Below are positions 35,748-44,212 of a stretch of DNA of 49,964 nt, piece by piece (position 1 is the stretch's first letter; every line of letters begins with the position of its first letter). The notes beneath the pieces are model-generated. The model did not search any database and had not been told where the DNA came from. It saw only the letters and a program-made list of their open reading frames with translations. Source of the DNA: a bacterium (GTDB lineage Bacteria > Bacillota > Clostridia > Lachnospirales > Lachnospiraceae); assembly GCA_029012425.1 (NCBI GenBank), contig JAQXMB010000128.1, positions 1 through 49,964 on the forward strand. The letters run 5' to 3'. The position numbers and the translations under genes are program-made.

Positions 35748-36578
35748 ATGGATCTTACAAAAAATCGAATAAAAAACAGTATAATCATTTTTCTTATCTG
35801 TCTGGCTGTACACGCCTTTGAAGTACTTGTCATCCGTACAGATGAAACCGTAGTTGCAGAATGCTTCATCAACAAAGTGTTCGGTGTCATCCTGCTGTTT
35901 GTTGTATTACATATGCTAAACATGAGTTGGCGTAATATCGGATTTGTAAAAGAACGGTTTCTTTCTGACTGTCTCAGGGGTTTTGGAATCTGTGCAGTAT
36001 TCTATTCCATCGGCTTTTTGATTGAATTCATGATTCTTAACATGCAGAACAATCCCGGACATATCGAGTTTTTCGTGACAGGCTTTTCTCTCACAGGAAA
36101 TGTTGTGAAGCAGACCGGAATCGGTTTCGTCGTTTTATGTATCTTCTTTAATATCATCAATGTATGGATGGAAGAAGGATTATTCCGCGGTTTTTATATC
36201 ACATACATCAGCGAAGAGCATTCAAAAAAGACTGCACTTTTTATTGCAGCCTTATTGTTTGGCGTATGGCACTTAGTCACTCCGTTTCGAAGTGTATTGG
36301 ACGGTGAAATGACCATCGGCGTATTTGTTGTTATGAGTATCGGATACATGATTCTCTCCGCTCTCATGGGAATCAAATGGGGATTATTATATGAGATGTC
36401 CGGAACCATCTGGATCGGACTTGCCGACCACTTTTTTAATAACTGTGTTGTCACCAATCTGCTGCATGTTGTCACTGCAACCGGTGTTGATGAACTGCAG
36501 ATTGCCCGGGTACTGATCGGCGAATTAACATCATTTATCTTTGTCGTTATCTATGCCAAAAAGCGACTTCATTCATAA
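35748..36578 (+). CDS. CPBP-family (CAAX/Abi) intramembrane metalloprotease
   Basis: 276 residues with about seven membrane helices. The family motifs are in place: EExxxR as WMEEGLFRG, FxxxH as FGVWH, and a late DHFFNN. Bacterial CPBP proteins act in bacteriocin self-immunity, signalling or prenyl-protein-like processing; none can be assigned here. The start is the ATG after TAGGAG; open codons upstream run through the promoter and palindrome and are not translated. It ends 18 bases before the converging Crp/Fnr gene. Confidence 0.9.
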   Translation: MDLTKNRIKNSIIIFLICLAVHAFEVLVIRTDETVVAECFINKVFGVILLFVVLHMLNMSWRNIGFVKERFLSDCLRGFGICAVFYSIGFLIEFMILNMQNNPGHIEFFVTGFSLTGNVVKQTGIGFVVLCIFFNIINVWMEEGLFRGFYITYISEEHSKKTALFIAALLFGVWHLVTPFRSVLDGEMTIGVFVVMSIGYMILSALMGIKWGLLYEMSGTIWIGLADHFFNNCVVTNLLHVVTATGVDELQIARVLIGELTSFIFVVIYAKKRLHS

Positions 36579-36596
36579 ACGCGTGTAGCAATACGG

Positions 36597-37274
36597 CTAT
36601 ATCAGGGTGCGGATATTCTCTAAGCTTGGCACAATGAGTGTACCATTGTCATGTAGAATATATCCGCCCCTTTTCATTTGTGATACTGCCCTTGATACCG
36701 TCTCCCGTTTGGCTCCGAGCATATTTGCAAGGAATGTCACCGTCACATCAAATCCGACTTTTGTTCCATGCGCAGTATCTGTTCCGTAATCTCTTGCAAG
36801 CTTATAGATTTTCGCCGCAAGGTGCTGGTTTAACGGATAAGTTCCATTCGCATTTCCGGCCTGATGAAACAGGCGTCTCGTTTTTAATGATAACGACTTA
36901 AAAACTGCCTCCGCAAGACCTGCGTCCTCCTGAAGCATCTTTATGAAACGAATTCTTGGAATACGAAGCAGCGTCACATCAGAAAGCGTCTTTGCCGCCA
37001 CCGATGTCTTCGCCTGATCCACTACAACCTCGTTGAGAAGTTCTCCCGCTGCGCAGATAAAAAGTATTTTTATCTCACCATATCTGCTATTCCGATAAAG
37101 CGAAACAAATCCATCCAGCACAAAATCAACCGTGTCTATTTCTTCTCTTTCACCAAAGATAACGGCTCCCTTTTTTATGGTCCGGCATGCACCTGCGGAA
37201 AAAAGCCGTTCTCTGCTGCTTTCTGAAAGCGAAGTAAGTATTGTACATCTTTTTGATATTAATTCTGTCTCCAT
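36597..37274 (-). CDS. Crp/Fnr-family transcriptional regulator
   Basis: 225 residues: an N-terminal cyclic-nucleotide-binding-like beta domain (~10-125), a dimer helix, and a C-terminal winged helix. The recognition helix reads GAKRETVSRAV. The R-E-x-x-x-R arrangement is that of CRP, which reads TGTGA half-sites, with a Ser as in FNR. There are no FNR cysteine clusters near the N-terminus, so direct oxygen sensing by an Fe-S cluster is unlikely. The gene overlaps the end of cobA-hemD by 16 bases and is the last of the bioY-cobA/hemD-crp operon. Confidence 0.92.
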   Translation of the reverse strand: METELISKRCTILTSLSESSRERLFSAGACRTIKKGAVIFGEREEIDTVDFVLDGFVSLYRNSRYGEIKILFICAAGELLNEVVVDQAKTSVAAKTLSDVTLLRIPRIRFIKMLQEDAGLAEAVFKSLSLKTRRLFHQAGNANGTYPLNQHLAAKIYKLARDYGTDTAHGTKVGFDVTVTFLANMLGAKRETVSRAVSQMKRGGYILHDNGTLIVPSLENIRTLI

Positions 37275-38773
37275 ACTAAATCAATGAGCCCATCGTAGGA
37301 TGGTGTCTCAGCCTCCACATATGTCTCGATTCCTAAATCCGTCAAACACCTGCTACAAACCTCTCCAATCGAATACACCTCCTTAGGAAGCGTATGTTCC
37401 ATTGCTTTTATCGTTCTTTTTACATTGGATCCACTTGTAAAAAAGACTCCGTCACAGGATGCATATGCTTCAAATTCCCCGGGTAAAAAACGGATGGATT
37501 TCTCCACATTTTCATAACAAATCCGTGTAATCAGATTACATTTCCCCTGAAGCATGTCATAAATTCCACTTCCCGTCTCTTTTGCACAAAACCAGATAAC
37601 CCTGGCATCTTCCGATACGATATCAGCCAGCACTTCTCCCAGGCCTTCCCCGGTCTGTCTTGCGGGAATTACATCCGCTGTGATTCCAAAATCCTGTAGC
37701 ACCTGCGCTGTTTTTCGTCCCACTACCGCAACCTTACAGTTTCCCAATGCTCTCAGATCTTTTTTGCTGTTTTTCAGATTCCACAGAAAGGCATAAACAG
37801 CATTTTTGCTTGTAAATACGAGGTAATCCTTCTCAGACAAATCATTCATGTCGTTCATATCGCACATAACCGGTTGAATGCTTCCGGTCTGAAATGTGTA
37901 AACCTCAGCGCCCAGCTCCTCAAGTCTTTGAGCCAGTTCACTATGTGCCTCCGTTCTCCAGCCACCTGAGAAAGAAAAGCGTCCGCCACATATATAGGGA
38001 ATCAAATATTTTCGTCCAAACAACGGCCGGTTTTCAAAAAAAGCTAACCGGGAGGATAGTTTTACAACTTCACCGACAACAATGATTGCAGGTGATATCA
38101 ATTGTGCCTCTCTCACGCGCGCTGCAATATCTTCCAGAATACCTACACATTCCTTCTGTCCGTTTTTTGTTCCATTGGAGATCACTGCCGCAGGAGTCTT
38201 TGGACTTCTCCCTGCCGCCATCAGACCTTTTGCAATTTCTTCAACATGACGAAGTCCCATCAGAAACACGCAGGTTTCCTTCTCGTCCGCAAGCATCGCA
38301 TAATCAATATCTGCGATTTCATCCTTTTTACAGTGAGAGGTAATCACATGAAAGCCTTTCGACAACCCACGATGTGTGATCGGGATTCCTGCATAAGCAG
38401 GCACTGCCACCGAAGAACTGATGCCGGGCACTACCTCAACTGTGACTCCTCTCTCGCTTAAGTACAACGCTTCCTCGCCGCCTCTGCCAAAAACATAGGG
38501 ATCTCCACCCTTTAATCGCACAACGAGTGAATACTGTTTTGTTTTTTCAAAAAGAAGCTCATTCATCTGCTCCTGCCTCATCACATGATGGTGATTCTCT
38601 TTTCCGGCATATATCAGCTCACAATCCGCTTTCGCCAGACATAACAGCCTTCTGCTAATGAGTCTGTCATAGATGATACAGTCTGCCTGTTCTATATAGC
38701 TTTTTCCTTTTACGGTAATCAGCTTCGGATCTCCCGGTCCTGCGCCAACCAAAACAACCTTTCCCATATGCAT
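37259..38773 (-). CDS. CobA-HemD fusion: uroporphyrinogen-III methyltransferase and synthase
   Basis: 504 residues, two enzymes. About 1-240 is SUMT/CobA (GAGPGDPKLITVKG at the start, VVRLKGGDPYVFGRGGEE, then VPGISS and HRGLS), which makes precorrin-2 from uroporphyrinogen III with SAM. About 250-504 is the HemD synthase domain, which closes hydroxymethylbilane to uroporphyrinogen III (late YSIGEVCSRCLTDLGI). The fusion is common in clostridia and feeds siroheme or cobalamin synthesis. AAGGAT precedes the ATG, three bases after the bioY stop. Other tetrapyrrole genes are not in view. Confidence 0.94.
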   Translation of the reverse strand: MHMGKVVLVGAGPGDPKLITVKGKSYIEQADCIIYDRLISRRLLCLAKADCELIYAGKENHHHVMRQEQMNELLFEKTKQYSLVVRLKGGDPYVFGRGGEEALYLSERGVTVEVVPGISSSVAVPAYAGIPITHRGLSKGFHVITSHCKKDEIADIDYAMLADEKETCVFLMGLRHVEEIAKGLMAAGRSPKTPAAVISNGTKNGQKECVGILEDIAARVREAQLISPAIIVVGEVVKLSSRLAFFENRPLFGRKYLIPYICGGRFSFSGGWRTEAHSELAQRLEELGAEVYTFQTGSIQPVMCDMNDMNDLSEKDYLVFTSKNAVYAFLWNLKNSKKDLRALGNCKVAVVGRKTAQVLQDFGITADVIPARQTGEGLGEVLADIVSEDARVIWFCAKETGSGIYDMLQGKCNLITRICYENVEKSIRFLPGEFEAYASCDGVFFTSGSNVKRTIKAMEHTLPKEVYSIGEVCSRCLTDLGIETYVEAETPSYDGLIDLVWRQN

Positions 38774-38776
38774 TTC

Positions 38777-39352
38777 TTATCCTTCTAATATTTTCTGAAA
38801 ATGCGGCTTTATTTTTACACTCAAAAGACTTGCAAGTACACACAGAATAAAATCCGGAAGCACCGTAATCAGGCAGTATTGAACAATTACCACTTTCCAC
38901 GAAACAGCTTCGCCGACATACAAATTTTTGATGAGATAAAAATAAACCGCTCCCATACAATAATATATGACAAGTCCGGTCACTGACGCCAAAAGCATAG
39001 ACGAAAATCCCGTCGCATTCATTTTTTTTACAATCAGTCCCATGACCCATGCCGCAAATACAAACCCCAGCAAAAAACCAAATCCCGGGCGAAAGACATA
39101 AGCTGGTCCTCCTCCCGCAGCAAATACAGGAATGCCAATGAGTCCAATGCATAAGTAGACAATCACACTCATGGTTCCCAATTTTACCCCCAATAGCATT
39201 CCTGCCATCAGAACAAAAAACCACTGCATGGTAAAATGCATTGTGTAAAGTGGCATTGGAATATCAATTCGTAGAAATGCTCCGACAGCAATTAATGCTG
39301 AGAACATTCCGCAAACAGTTATTTCTTTCGTTGTCAATTTCATAGCTTCCAT
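38777..39352 (-). CDS. bioY: Biotin transporter S-component BioY
   Basis: BioY is the substrate-binding membrane subunit of ECF-type biotin uptake. 191 residues with six hydrophobic segments. Characteristic motifs are the N-terminal LTTKEITVCGMFSALIAVGAF, GIPVFAAGGGP and GPAYVFRPGFGFLLGF. An internal ATG nine bases in (39343) is an equally good start. It heads the bioY-cobA/hemD-crp operon. No BirA-type site is obvious; a CRP-like palindrome sits upstream. Confidence 0.93.
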   Translation of the reverse strand: MEAMKLTTKEITVCGMFSALIAVGAFLRIDIPMPLYTMHFTMQWFFVLMAGMLLGVKLGTMSVIVYLCIGLIGIPVFAAGGGPAYVFRPGFGFLLGFVFAAWVMGLIVKKMNATGFSSMLLASVTGLVIYYCMGAVYFYLIKNLYVGEAVSWKVVIVQYCLITVLPDFILCVLASLLSVKIKPHFQKILEG

Positions 39353-39372
39353 CCGTATCCGTCTTTATATAG

Positions 39373-39388
39373 TGTGATTTAAATCACT
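39373..39388. promoter_or_regulatory. CRP/FNR-type operator upstream of bioY
   Basis: TGTGA-TTTAAA-TCACT fits the CRP consensus TGTGA-N6-TCACA at nine of ten positions and contains the perfect palindrome GTGATTTAAATCAC. It is just downstream of a possible TATAGT -10 (39396-39401, minus strand) with a poor -35. The third gene of the operon encodes a Crp/Fnr protein, so autoregulation is likely. Confidence 0.68.
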
Positions 39389-39433
39389 ATATCTGACTAT
39401 ACATGATATGATGTAAAAAATCCAGTGAAAGAT

Positions 39434-39479
39434 AAAAATCCTCCGGAAGATACGAATTATCATATCTCTCCGGAGGATT
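39434..39479 (-). terminator. Terminator of the PocR-domain gene
   Basis: On the minus strand AATCCTCCGGA pairs with TCCGGAGGATT, with an inner AGATA/TATCT stem, and TTTTT follows. It separates this gene from the bioY operon. Confidence 0.9.
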
Positions 39480-39510
39480 GCTTTCGCAAAACAATCTTCA
39501 ACAATTAGCT

Positions 39511-40290
39511 TTACATCTTCTGACCGGTAATTTCGCTTACTGCCTGCGTCAGACGCTCTAATTCTTCTTTTATCTGATGATTACATGCACCAAAATCAGC
39601 AGCAAGTGAACCAACCTTCGTCGCAACGATTGCAAAGCCCTTGCCGGCCTCACCAGCTCTGGCAGACTCGATTGACGCATTCAATGCAAGAATCTTCTGA
39701 TTCTTCTCAAGCTTGTCAAGGTCCTTCGTATAGGAATTGATATTGTGGATGTACTGAACGGTCATCTCAATATCCTCCGCAATCTTTTCTGCCTCGTCCT
39801 TCTCAATATAATTGTAATATGCCTTGGTAATCGACTGGATGACAATAATCTCCAAAAGCTTTACACTTGCCTCAATGCGCTCGGCCGAACTGATATTTAC
39901 CCGCTTGAGCGCTTCAATATAATCATCTTCGTTGATTCCAAGCTCCCGTGCGATTGCACGGTACTTTTCCTCATCCGGCTCCTCGGTAAGAATCTGACCA
40001 CAAAACAGCTTACCAAGATAATTGCCGTCAACAATAATCTCCTTGCGGAATTCCATCAGACCTGCATGACAGGTATAGATGCCCTTGCCCTCCTGGTCAC
40101 ACTTTGTGCAGCGCCGCTGTCCTTCTTCACAGCCGCGTGTATATTTGATACAAAAATCGGTGTAACCGATTTCACCGGTAATCCGCTCACCCTTGTCGTC
40201 AACAATTCCACAAGCCATACCGGTTGATTTTGACCAAGTCTGTAATAATTCTTCTAATTCTTCGGCCTTAATAAAATCACGAATATTCAT
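39511..40290 (-). CDS. Soluble PocR-domain sensor with chemoreceptor signalling tip
   Basis: 259 residues. About 5-160 is a PocR ligand-binding domain, a PAS-related cytosolic sensor found in regulators of propanediol and other catabolism; it shows the usual cysteine-rich segment (CEEGQRRCTKCDQEG, then CHAGLMEF). About 175-255 is a short methyl-accepting chemotaxis signalling segment (ILALNASIESARAGEAGKGFAIVA). There are no membrane helices. The hairpin tip is nearly complete, but the protein ends soon after it, shorter than a full MCP. It may be a cytosolic chemoreceptor-like signal protein (inference). Confidence 0.85.
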   Translation of the reverse strand: MNIRDFIKAEELEELLQTWSKSTGMACGIVDDKGERITGEIGYTDFCIKYTRGCEEGQRRCTKCDQEGKGIYTCHAGLMEFRKEIIVDGNYLGKLFCGQILTEEPDEEKYRAIARELGINEDDYIEALKRVNISSAERIEASVKLLEIIVIQSITKAYYNYIEKDEAEKIAEDIEMTVQYIHNINSYTKDLDKLEKNQKILALNASIESARAGEAGKGFAIVATKVGSLAADFGACNHQIKEELERLTQAVSEITGQKM

Positions 40291-40395
40291 CTGCTAAAAC
40301 CCCCTGTTCAAGAACGCCTCGGCGTTTTATATACGACATATTTGTATAAATCATACCATATTTGCCATAGAAAGCAAACAATTTTTGACCAGATT

Positions 40396-40800
40396 CTACA
40401 TCTCACCGCAAAAATCAAACGCATTTTTCAAAATATGAATCTCGCAGTCTGCTTCTCCCAAGACAGAAACCACATCAAAACGCACCGGTGTATCTTCCGT
40501 AAATCCATAACGAAGTAAATAGTGCATTGCAACGCGAGAGATTTTCTGCTGTTTTCTCCAATCAACCGCCTCTGATGGATAACCGGCAATCTCATTTTTA
40601 CGATATTTTACCTCGATAAAGACAAGATACCCCTCGTTATGAGCGATGATATCTATTTCTCCACCATTGACAAAATAATTGGTCTCCCGAATCAGATAGC
40701 CGTTTCGCGTCAAAAAATCACATACCATTTGTTCCATCTGAGTTCCAAGCGCTCTTAAATTTTTTGTTCGCGTTTTATTCCCCATTCCGTTACGCTTCAA
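40396..40800 (-). CDS. YraN family (UPF0102) putative endonuclease
   Basis: 134 residues of the YraN family, a nuclease-like fold related to Holliday-junction resolvases. The conserved N-terminal LGTQMEQMVCDFLTRNGY and the metal-site pattern GGEIDIIAHNEGYLVFIEVKYR (Asp ... Glu-Val-Lys) are complete. It probably starts at TTG with GGGAGAAA upstream, right after the preceding stop; an internal ATG at 40785 lacks a ribosome site. It closes the rnhB cluster as in many Firmicutes. Its role is unknown. Confidence 0.88.
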   Translation of the reverse strand: MKRNGMGNKTRTKNLRALGTQMEQMVCDFLTRNGYLIRETNYFVNGGEIDIIAHNEGYLVFIEVKYRKNEIAGYPSEAVDWRKQQKISRVAMHYLLRYGFTEDTPVRFDVVSVLGEADCEIHILKNAFDFCGEM

Positions 40801-40811
40801 TCGCTTTCTCC

Positions 40812-41105
40812 CTATTTCCCGAGCTTTGCACGAATGCGATCCATATCATTGACAAAAACCAGAATTTCAGCCACAACCTCATAGAGTTCCGGAGGAATCA
40901 TATCTCCGATTTCTAATCGTGAAAGTGTATCTGCAAGCTTGTGATCCTTGTACAGCGGAACCTTTGATTCTTTCGCCGTCTCAATAATCTTATCCGCAAT
41001 TGCACCTTTTCCCGTCGCAAGAATTTTCGGGGCTGCATCTCCCGGCATATAAGCGAGTGCGACGGCTGTTTTTTGTTTATCTGTTGTCTTTTTTTCTTCT
41101 GCCAT
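40812..41105 (-). CDS. FlhB C-terminal-domain-like protein (YlqH/FlhB2)
   Basis: 97 residues resembling only the cytoplasmic tail of the flagellar export switch FlhB (KTAVALAY, PKILATGKG, VPLYKDHKLA, and an 'E-ALY/EVVAEIL' helix). The NPTH autocleavage site is absent. B. subtilis has the same small gene (ylqH) in the same cluster. Here it follows a FliK-like gene by one base, so the pair may handle export or hook-length control, or be a remnant partner of FlhB. Confidence 0.85.
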   Translation of the reverse strand: MAEEKKTTDKQKTAVALAYMPGDAAPKILATGKGAIADKIIETAKESKVPLYKDHKLADTLSRLEIGDMIPPELYEVVAEILVFVNDMDRIRAKLGK

Positions 41106-41106
41106 A

Positions 41107-42837
41107 CTACGCCCTCACATCAAAAGAATATCGATGTACAATACCATCTCCATGTCCCGGAATATCCTTTTTCAGGAAATCTTGCACGAAATCCAGCTTC
41201 TGACCGTCTTCCTTCACATACAGGCTGCACTGATAACCCATCGAAGAAAGCTTCTCCTCCAGAACCGGAAGATATTTTTCAACAAGTGCCATACTCTTAT
41301 CATCCGAAATTGTAAAACCGGTGTCAATGGATTTCCCTTTCAATTTTACAAGCACATCTGTCGAGCCAAGATGTTCCATATCCAGATGTAAAAAAGCTGA
41401 CAGCTCGCCGTCCTCTTCCATACCCTTCCGTTTATTGGTATATACATACAAATCTCCGTTCGCATTCTGACCATTGAGCTTCAGCGGAAGCTGCACATAG
41501 TTATAGATTTGATTCACCTCGTTCATAAACTCAATATTTCCCTGAATCTGATCAATCGTCTTATGAAGCGCGCCCGATTCATGCCCGATGACCTTTAACA
41601 GCTTGCTCATCTGCTCCATCTGACGATCCAAGCGCTCATATAACTGTGTCAGCTTATCCTTTTCCTTCAATTGCTCCGGTTCAAGCAGCCATTGTTCTTC
41701 CGCGATCTGAGAAAGCATACGAAGAAATACTTTATGAGAAAAGAGTTCCTTCAGATCCTCCTGCTCAAGCTCTGCTGTATGGGAAAGCAGCTCATTACTA
41801 ATCACAACCAATAATTCCTTCGCAGTTAACTTCTTATTTAACTCTCCCTCATTGTCGAAGATCTGTTCATTTTCTACAAGGTCTCCAATTCCCCGCAATA
41901 CATCCGCAAAGTCTGCCAATTGTTCCAAATCAGCCAGATGTCCAAGCTGACTTGGCAAATAATCATGTTCTTCCACAGCATCAAGTACATGCAATTGTTC
42001 CAGCAAATCATCTGTTTCTTCCAAAATGGCTTCCTCTATGACACGCTCCGGTTGAACAGCGGAATCTGTTCTGATCATATCCGGATTTGCAGACAAAAGC
42101 TCCGATACCGGCGTATCCTTCTGCTGCAGTTCCGGTTGACCGTCTGACTGCGCAGAATACGCTGTCAGCAGTTCAATCATCTGCGCATGGTTATTGATTT
42201 GATCAGCAATTGTTAGCCCTCCCTCCGAAAAGAAGACAGGCAGCTCCTGCAAAAAATCCTTCATCTGCGATAACAACGCATGTTTATCATTCTGATAATT
42301 TTCAAACTGTGCGGCCATCTGAGGGGTAATCGGTATCGACAGCTTGCTCATGGAAACAAGTGTATCGACAGAAATCGTTTCATTTCCAATCAATACCCGA
42401 TGCATCGCCATAAGACTATCTGCATCAATCGGCATCTGCTCCTTCATCATGGCATTGACCATGGCAAGATTTCGTTCACTTGCCGGCATTCCTGCTGCTT
42501 CAAGCGCACGCACAAGTGTTGGGTTAGACATATTTCCATCGGTATACGGCCGAATGGAAATCGTTTTTCCATCATTGGAACGCACCTGAAAAAACATGGA
42601 CTGCCCCTGTTGCAATTTCAGCGCACCGTCCAGCTTTGCATGCACATTTTGTCCATTCTCAAGACTTAATATCACCTGGGATCCCTTCACATAGGAAATG
42701 TTGCCCTCAAAAATACTTCCCGGCAAAAGTTCTTTCAGAGACGCCGTCAGAGGAGTCACACCGGAGCCCGGTATCGGCGTATTGTTTACCGGCGCTGCGC
42801 TTTTATTATATTGTCCGATAAAGGTTCCTATCTGCAT
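41107..42837 (-). CDS. FliK-like protein (hook-length control C-terminal domain)
   Basis: 576 residues, low-conservation body with Gln/Leu/Glu-rich helices, and a C-terminal region (about 470-560) like the FliK/Flg_hook domain: LHLDMEHLGSTDVLVKLKG, then FTISDDKSMALVEKYLPVLEEKL. It occupies the place of ylqG in Bacillus. The start is the ATG after GAGGAGGAG; open codons upstream overlap rnhB. It is followed by the FlhB-tail gene, so flagellar or type III export function is likely, though no other flagellar gene is in view. Confidence 0.72.
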   Translation of the reverse strand: MQIGTFIGQYNKSAAPVNNTPIPGSGVTPLTASLKELLPGSIFEGNISYVKGSQVILSLENGQNVHAKLDGALKLQQGQSMFFQVRSNDGKTISIRPYTDGNMSNPTLVRALEAAGMPASERNLAMVNAMMKEQMPIDADSLMAMHRVLIGNETISVDTLVSMSKLSIPITPQMAAQFENYQNDKHALLSQMKDFLQELPVFFSEGGLTIADQINNHAQMIELLTAYSAQSDGQPELQQKDTPVSELLSANPDMIRTDSAVQPERVIEEAILEETDDLLEQLHVLDAVEEHDYLPSQLGHLADLEQLADFADVLRGIGDLVENEQIFDNEGELNKKLTAKELLVVISNELLSHTAELEQEDLKELFSHKVFLRMLSQIAEEQWLLEPEQLKEKDKLTQLYERLDRQMEQMSKLLKVIGHESGALHKTIDQIQGNIEFMNEVNQIYNYVQLPLKLNGQNANGDLYVYTNKRKGMEEDGELSAFLHLDMEHLGSTDVLVKLKGKSIDTGFTISDDKSMALVEKYLPVLEEKLSSMGYQCSLYVKEDGQKLDFVQDFLKKDIPGHGDGIVHRYSFDVRA

Positions 42838-42865
42838 GAACTCCTCCTCAGCAAAAATACCGTGT

Positions 42866-43639
42866 CTATGCTTCGTTACAAAAGTTTCCAATAAATGTCC
42901 TTCTATGTATCGGCGTAGGGCCATTCGTCTTAAGCGCAGCAATATGTGCTGCCGAGCCGTACCCCTTATTATCAGCAAATCCGTATTCCGGATACATCGC
43001 ATCATACGCAACCATCATACGGTCTCTGGTCACCTTTGCAATGATACTTGCCGCTCCAATCGAAATACTTTTTGCATCACCCTTAATAATCGGCACCTGT
43101 GGGATTGATACAAGCGGAATCGTCACTGCATCATTTAATAATATATCGGGTACTTTCCCTAAGTTCTTGATAGCTTCCCGCATCGCCTCGTAAGTAGCCT
43201 GTAGTATATTGATTTCATCGATCCGTTCCGGAGATACCACACCGATTCCGGTTGCAATTGCCTGCTCCATAATTGTATCATACAATTCCTCTCGTTTCGC
43301 TGCGCTTAATTTCTTCGAGTCATTAATATATAAAATCTCACAGTTTTTCGGAAGAATAACCGCCCCTGCAACAACTGGACCTGCAAGCGGACCGCGTCCA
43401 ACCTCATCAATTCCACAGATATAAGCAGCCTTCGGATACCTTCTCTCATATTCCTGCAATCGATAGATTCGCTCCCTCTCCTGCGCGAGCTTTTCTATGC
43501 GTTTCTTTGCCTGCTCAACAAGCTTCTTTACACCTGCTCGTTCATCTGACTCATACGCACGAATAAAAACAGGCAGAGAGGTATCCTCTGCTGCCTGATA
43601 TTCTTCCTTGATCAACCCGATTTTTTTCTCTTGTGCCAT
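42866..43639 (-). CDS. rnhB: Ribonuclease HII
   Basis: Cleaves the RNA strand of RNA-DNA hybrids and removes single ribonucleotides from DNA. The active-site acidic motif GIDEVGRGPLAGP, INDSKKLSAAKRE and KGDAKSISIGAASI are clear. It is 257 residues; about 65 N-terminal residues form a charged helical extension before the catalytic domain, as in many Firmicute RNase HIIs. It lies in the rbgA-lepB-rnhB run. Confidence 0.96.
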   Translation of the reverse strand: MAQEKKIGLIKEEYQAAEDTSLPVFIRAYESDERAGVKKLVEQAKKRIEKLAQERERIYRLQEYERRYPKAAYICGIDEVGRGPLAGPVVAGAVILPKNCEILYINDSKKLSAAKREELYDTIMEQAIATGIGVVSPERIDEINILQATYEAMREAIKNLGKVPDILLNDAVTIPLVSIPQVPIIKGDAKSISIGAASIIAKVTRDRMMVAYDAMYPEYGFADNKGYGSAAHIAALKTNGPTPIHRRTFIGNFCNEA

Positions 43640-43684
43640 TCTTCGTCCTCCTACAAAAATCGTCGCAGTTCCTTGTTGCCACGC

Positions 43685-44212
43685 CTAACGAACAAGTCCA
43701 AAATTTGGCTTCAGTCTCAGCCATGCATGGCCAAAAATCTGATCTTTTCTCACCGGTCCGACATCCGCATCCCGGCTGTCGCTACTGTTATTTCGATTAT
43801 CACCAAGAACGAAATACTCATTCTTTCCCAAGGTGATACCATCCACTGCCATTCCCGGATCTTCAATCACTTCTTTTCCGTAGTTCTCTTCCAGCAACTC
43901 ATCATTGATGAAAATGTTACCCTCTTTATCAATTCGAACCGTCTCGCCCGGCAATCCGATCACTCGTTTGATATAGTCGGTATCTGCCTCATATTCATAG
44001 TCAAAAACAACAATATCAAAGCGATCCAATCCAAAGAAGCGATAGCTGAATTTGTTAACCAGCATACGGTCTCCATCTTCAAGCGTATCGTTCATTGACG
44101 GACCATCCACCACTTTTTGTCCGACAACGAACGCTTTCATGCCAACCACCATAACATATAAAAGCATCAGATACAGTAATAATCCAACCAAACCCTTTAT
44201 ATATTTTTTCAT
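43685..44212 (-). CDS. lepB: Signal peptidase I (first copy)
   Basis: A membrane serine protease that removes signal peptides. One N-terminal membrane helix (about 5-30) precedes catalytic Ser39 in GPSMNDTL and Lys82 in YIKRVIGLPGE. Also GDNRNNSSDSRD near the end. 175 residues. Its ATG overlaps the rbgA stop (ATGA). Confidence 0.94.
   Translation of the reverse strand: MKKYIKGLVGLLLYLMLLYVMVVGMKAFVVGQKVVDGPSMNDTLEDGDRMLVNKFSYRFFGLDRFDIVVFDYEYEADTDYIKRVIGLPGETVRIDKEGNIFINDELLEENYGKEVIEDPGMAVDGITLGKNEYFVLGDNRNNSSDSRDADVGPVRKDQIFGHAWLRLKPNFGLVR

Noticed and set aside
38667..39224. 185-residue cysteine-rich frame across bioY and cobA-hemD
   Set aside because: Overlaps two well-identified genes on the same strand in another frame; no homology visible.
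40316..40329. Palindrome AACGCCTCGGCGTT before the PocR gene
   Set aside because: The loop is too tight for a terminator and there is no clear promoter geometry, so I do not assign a function.
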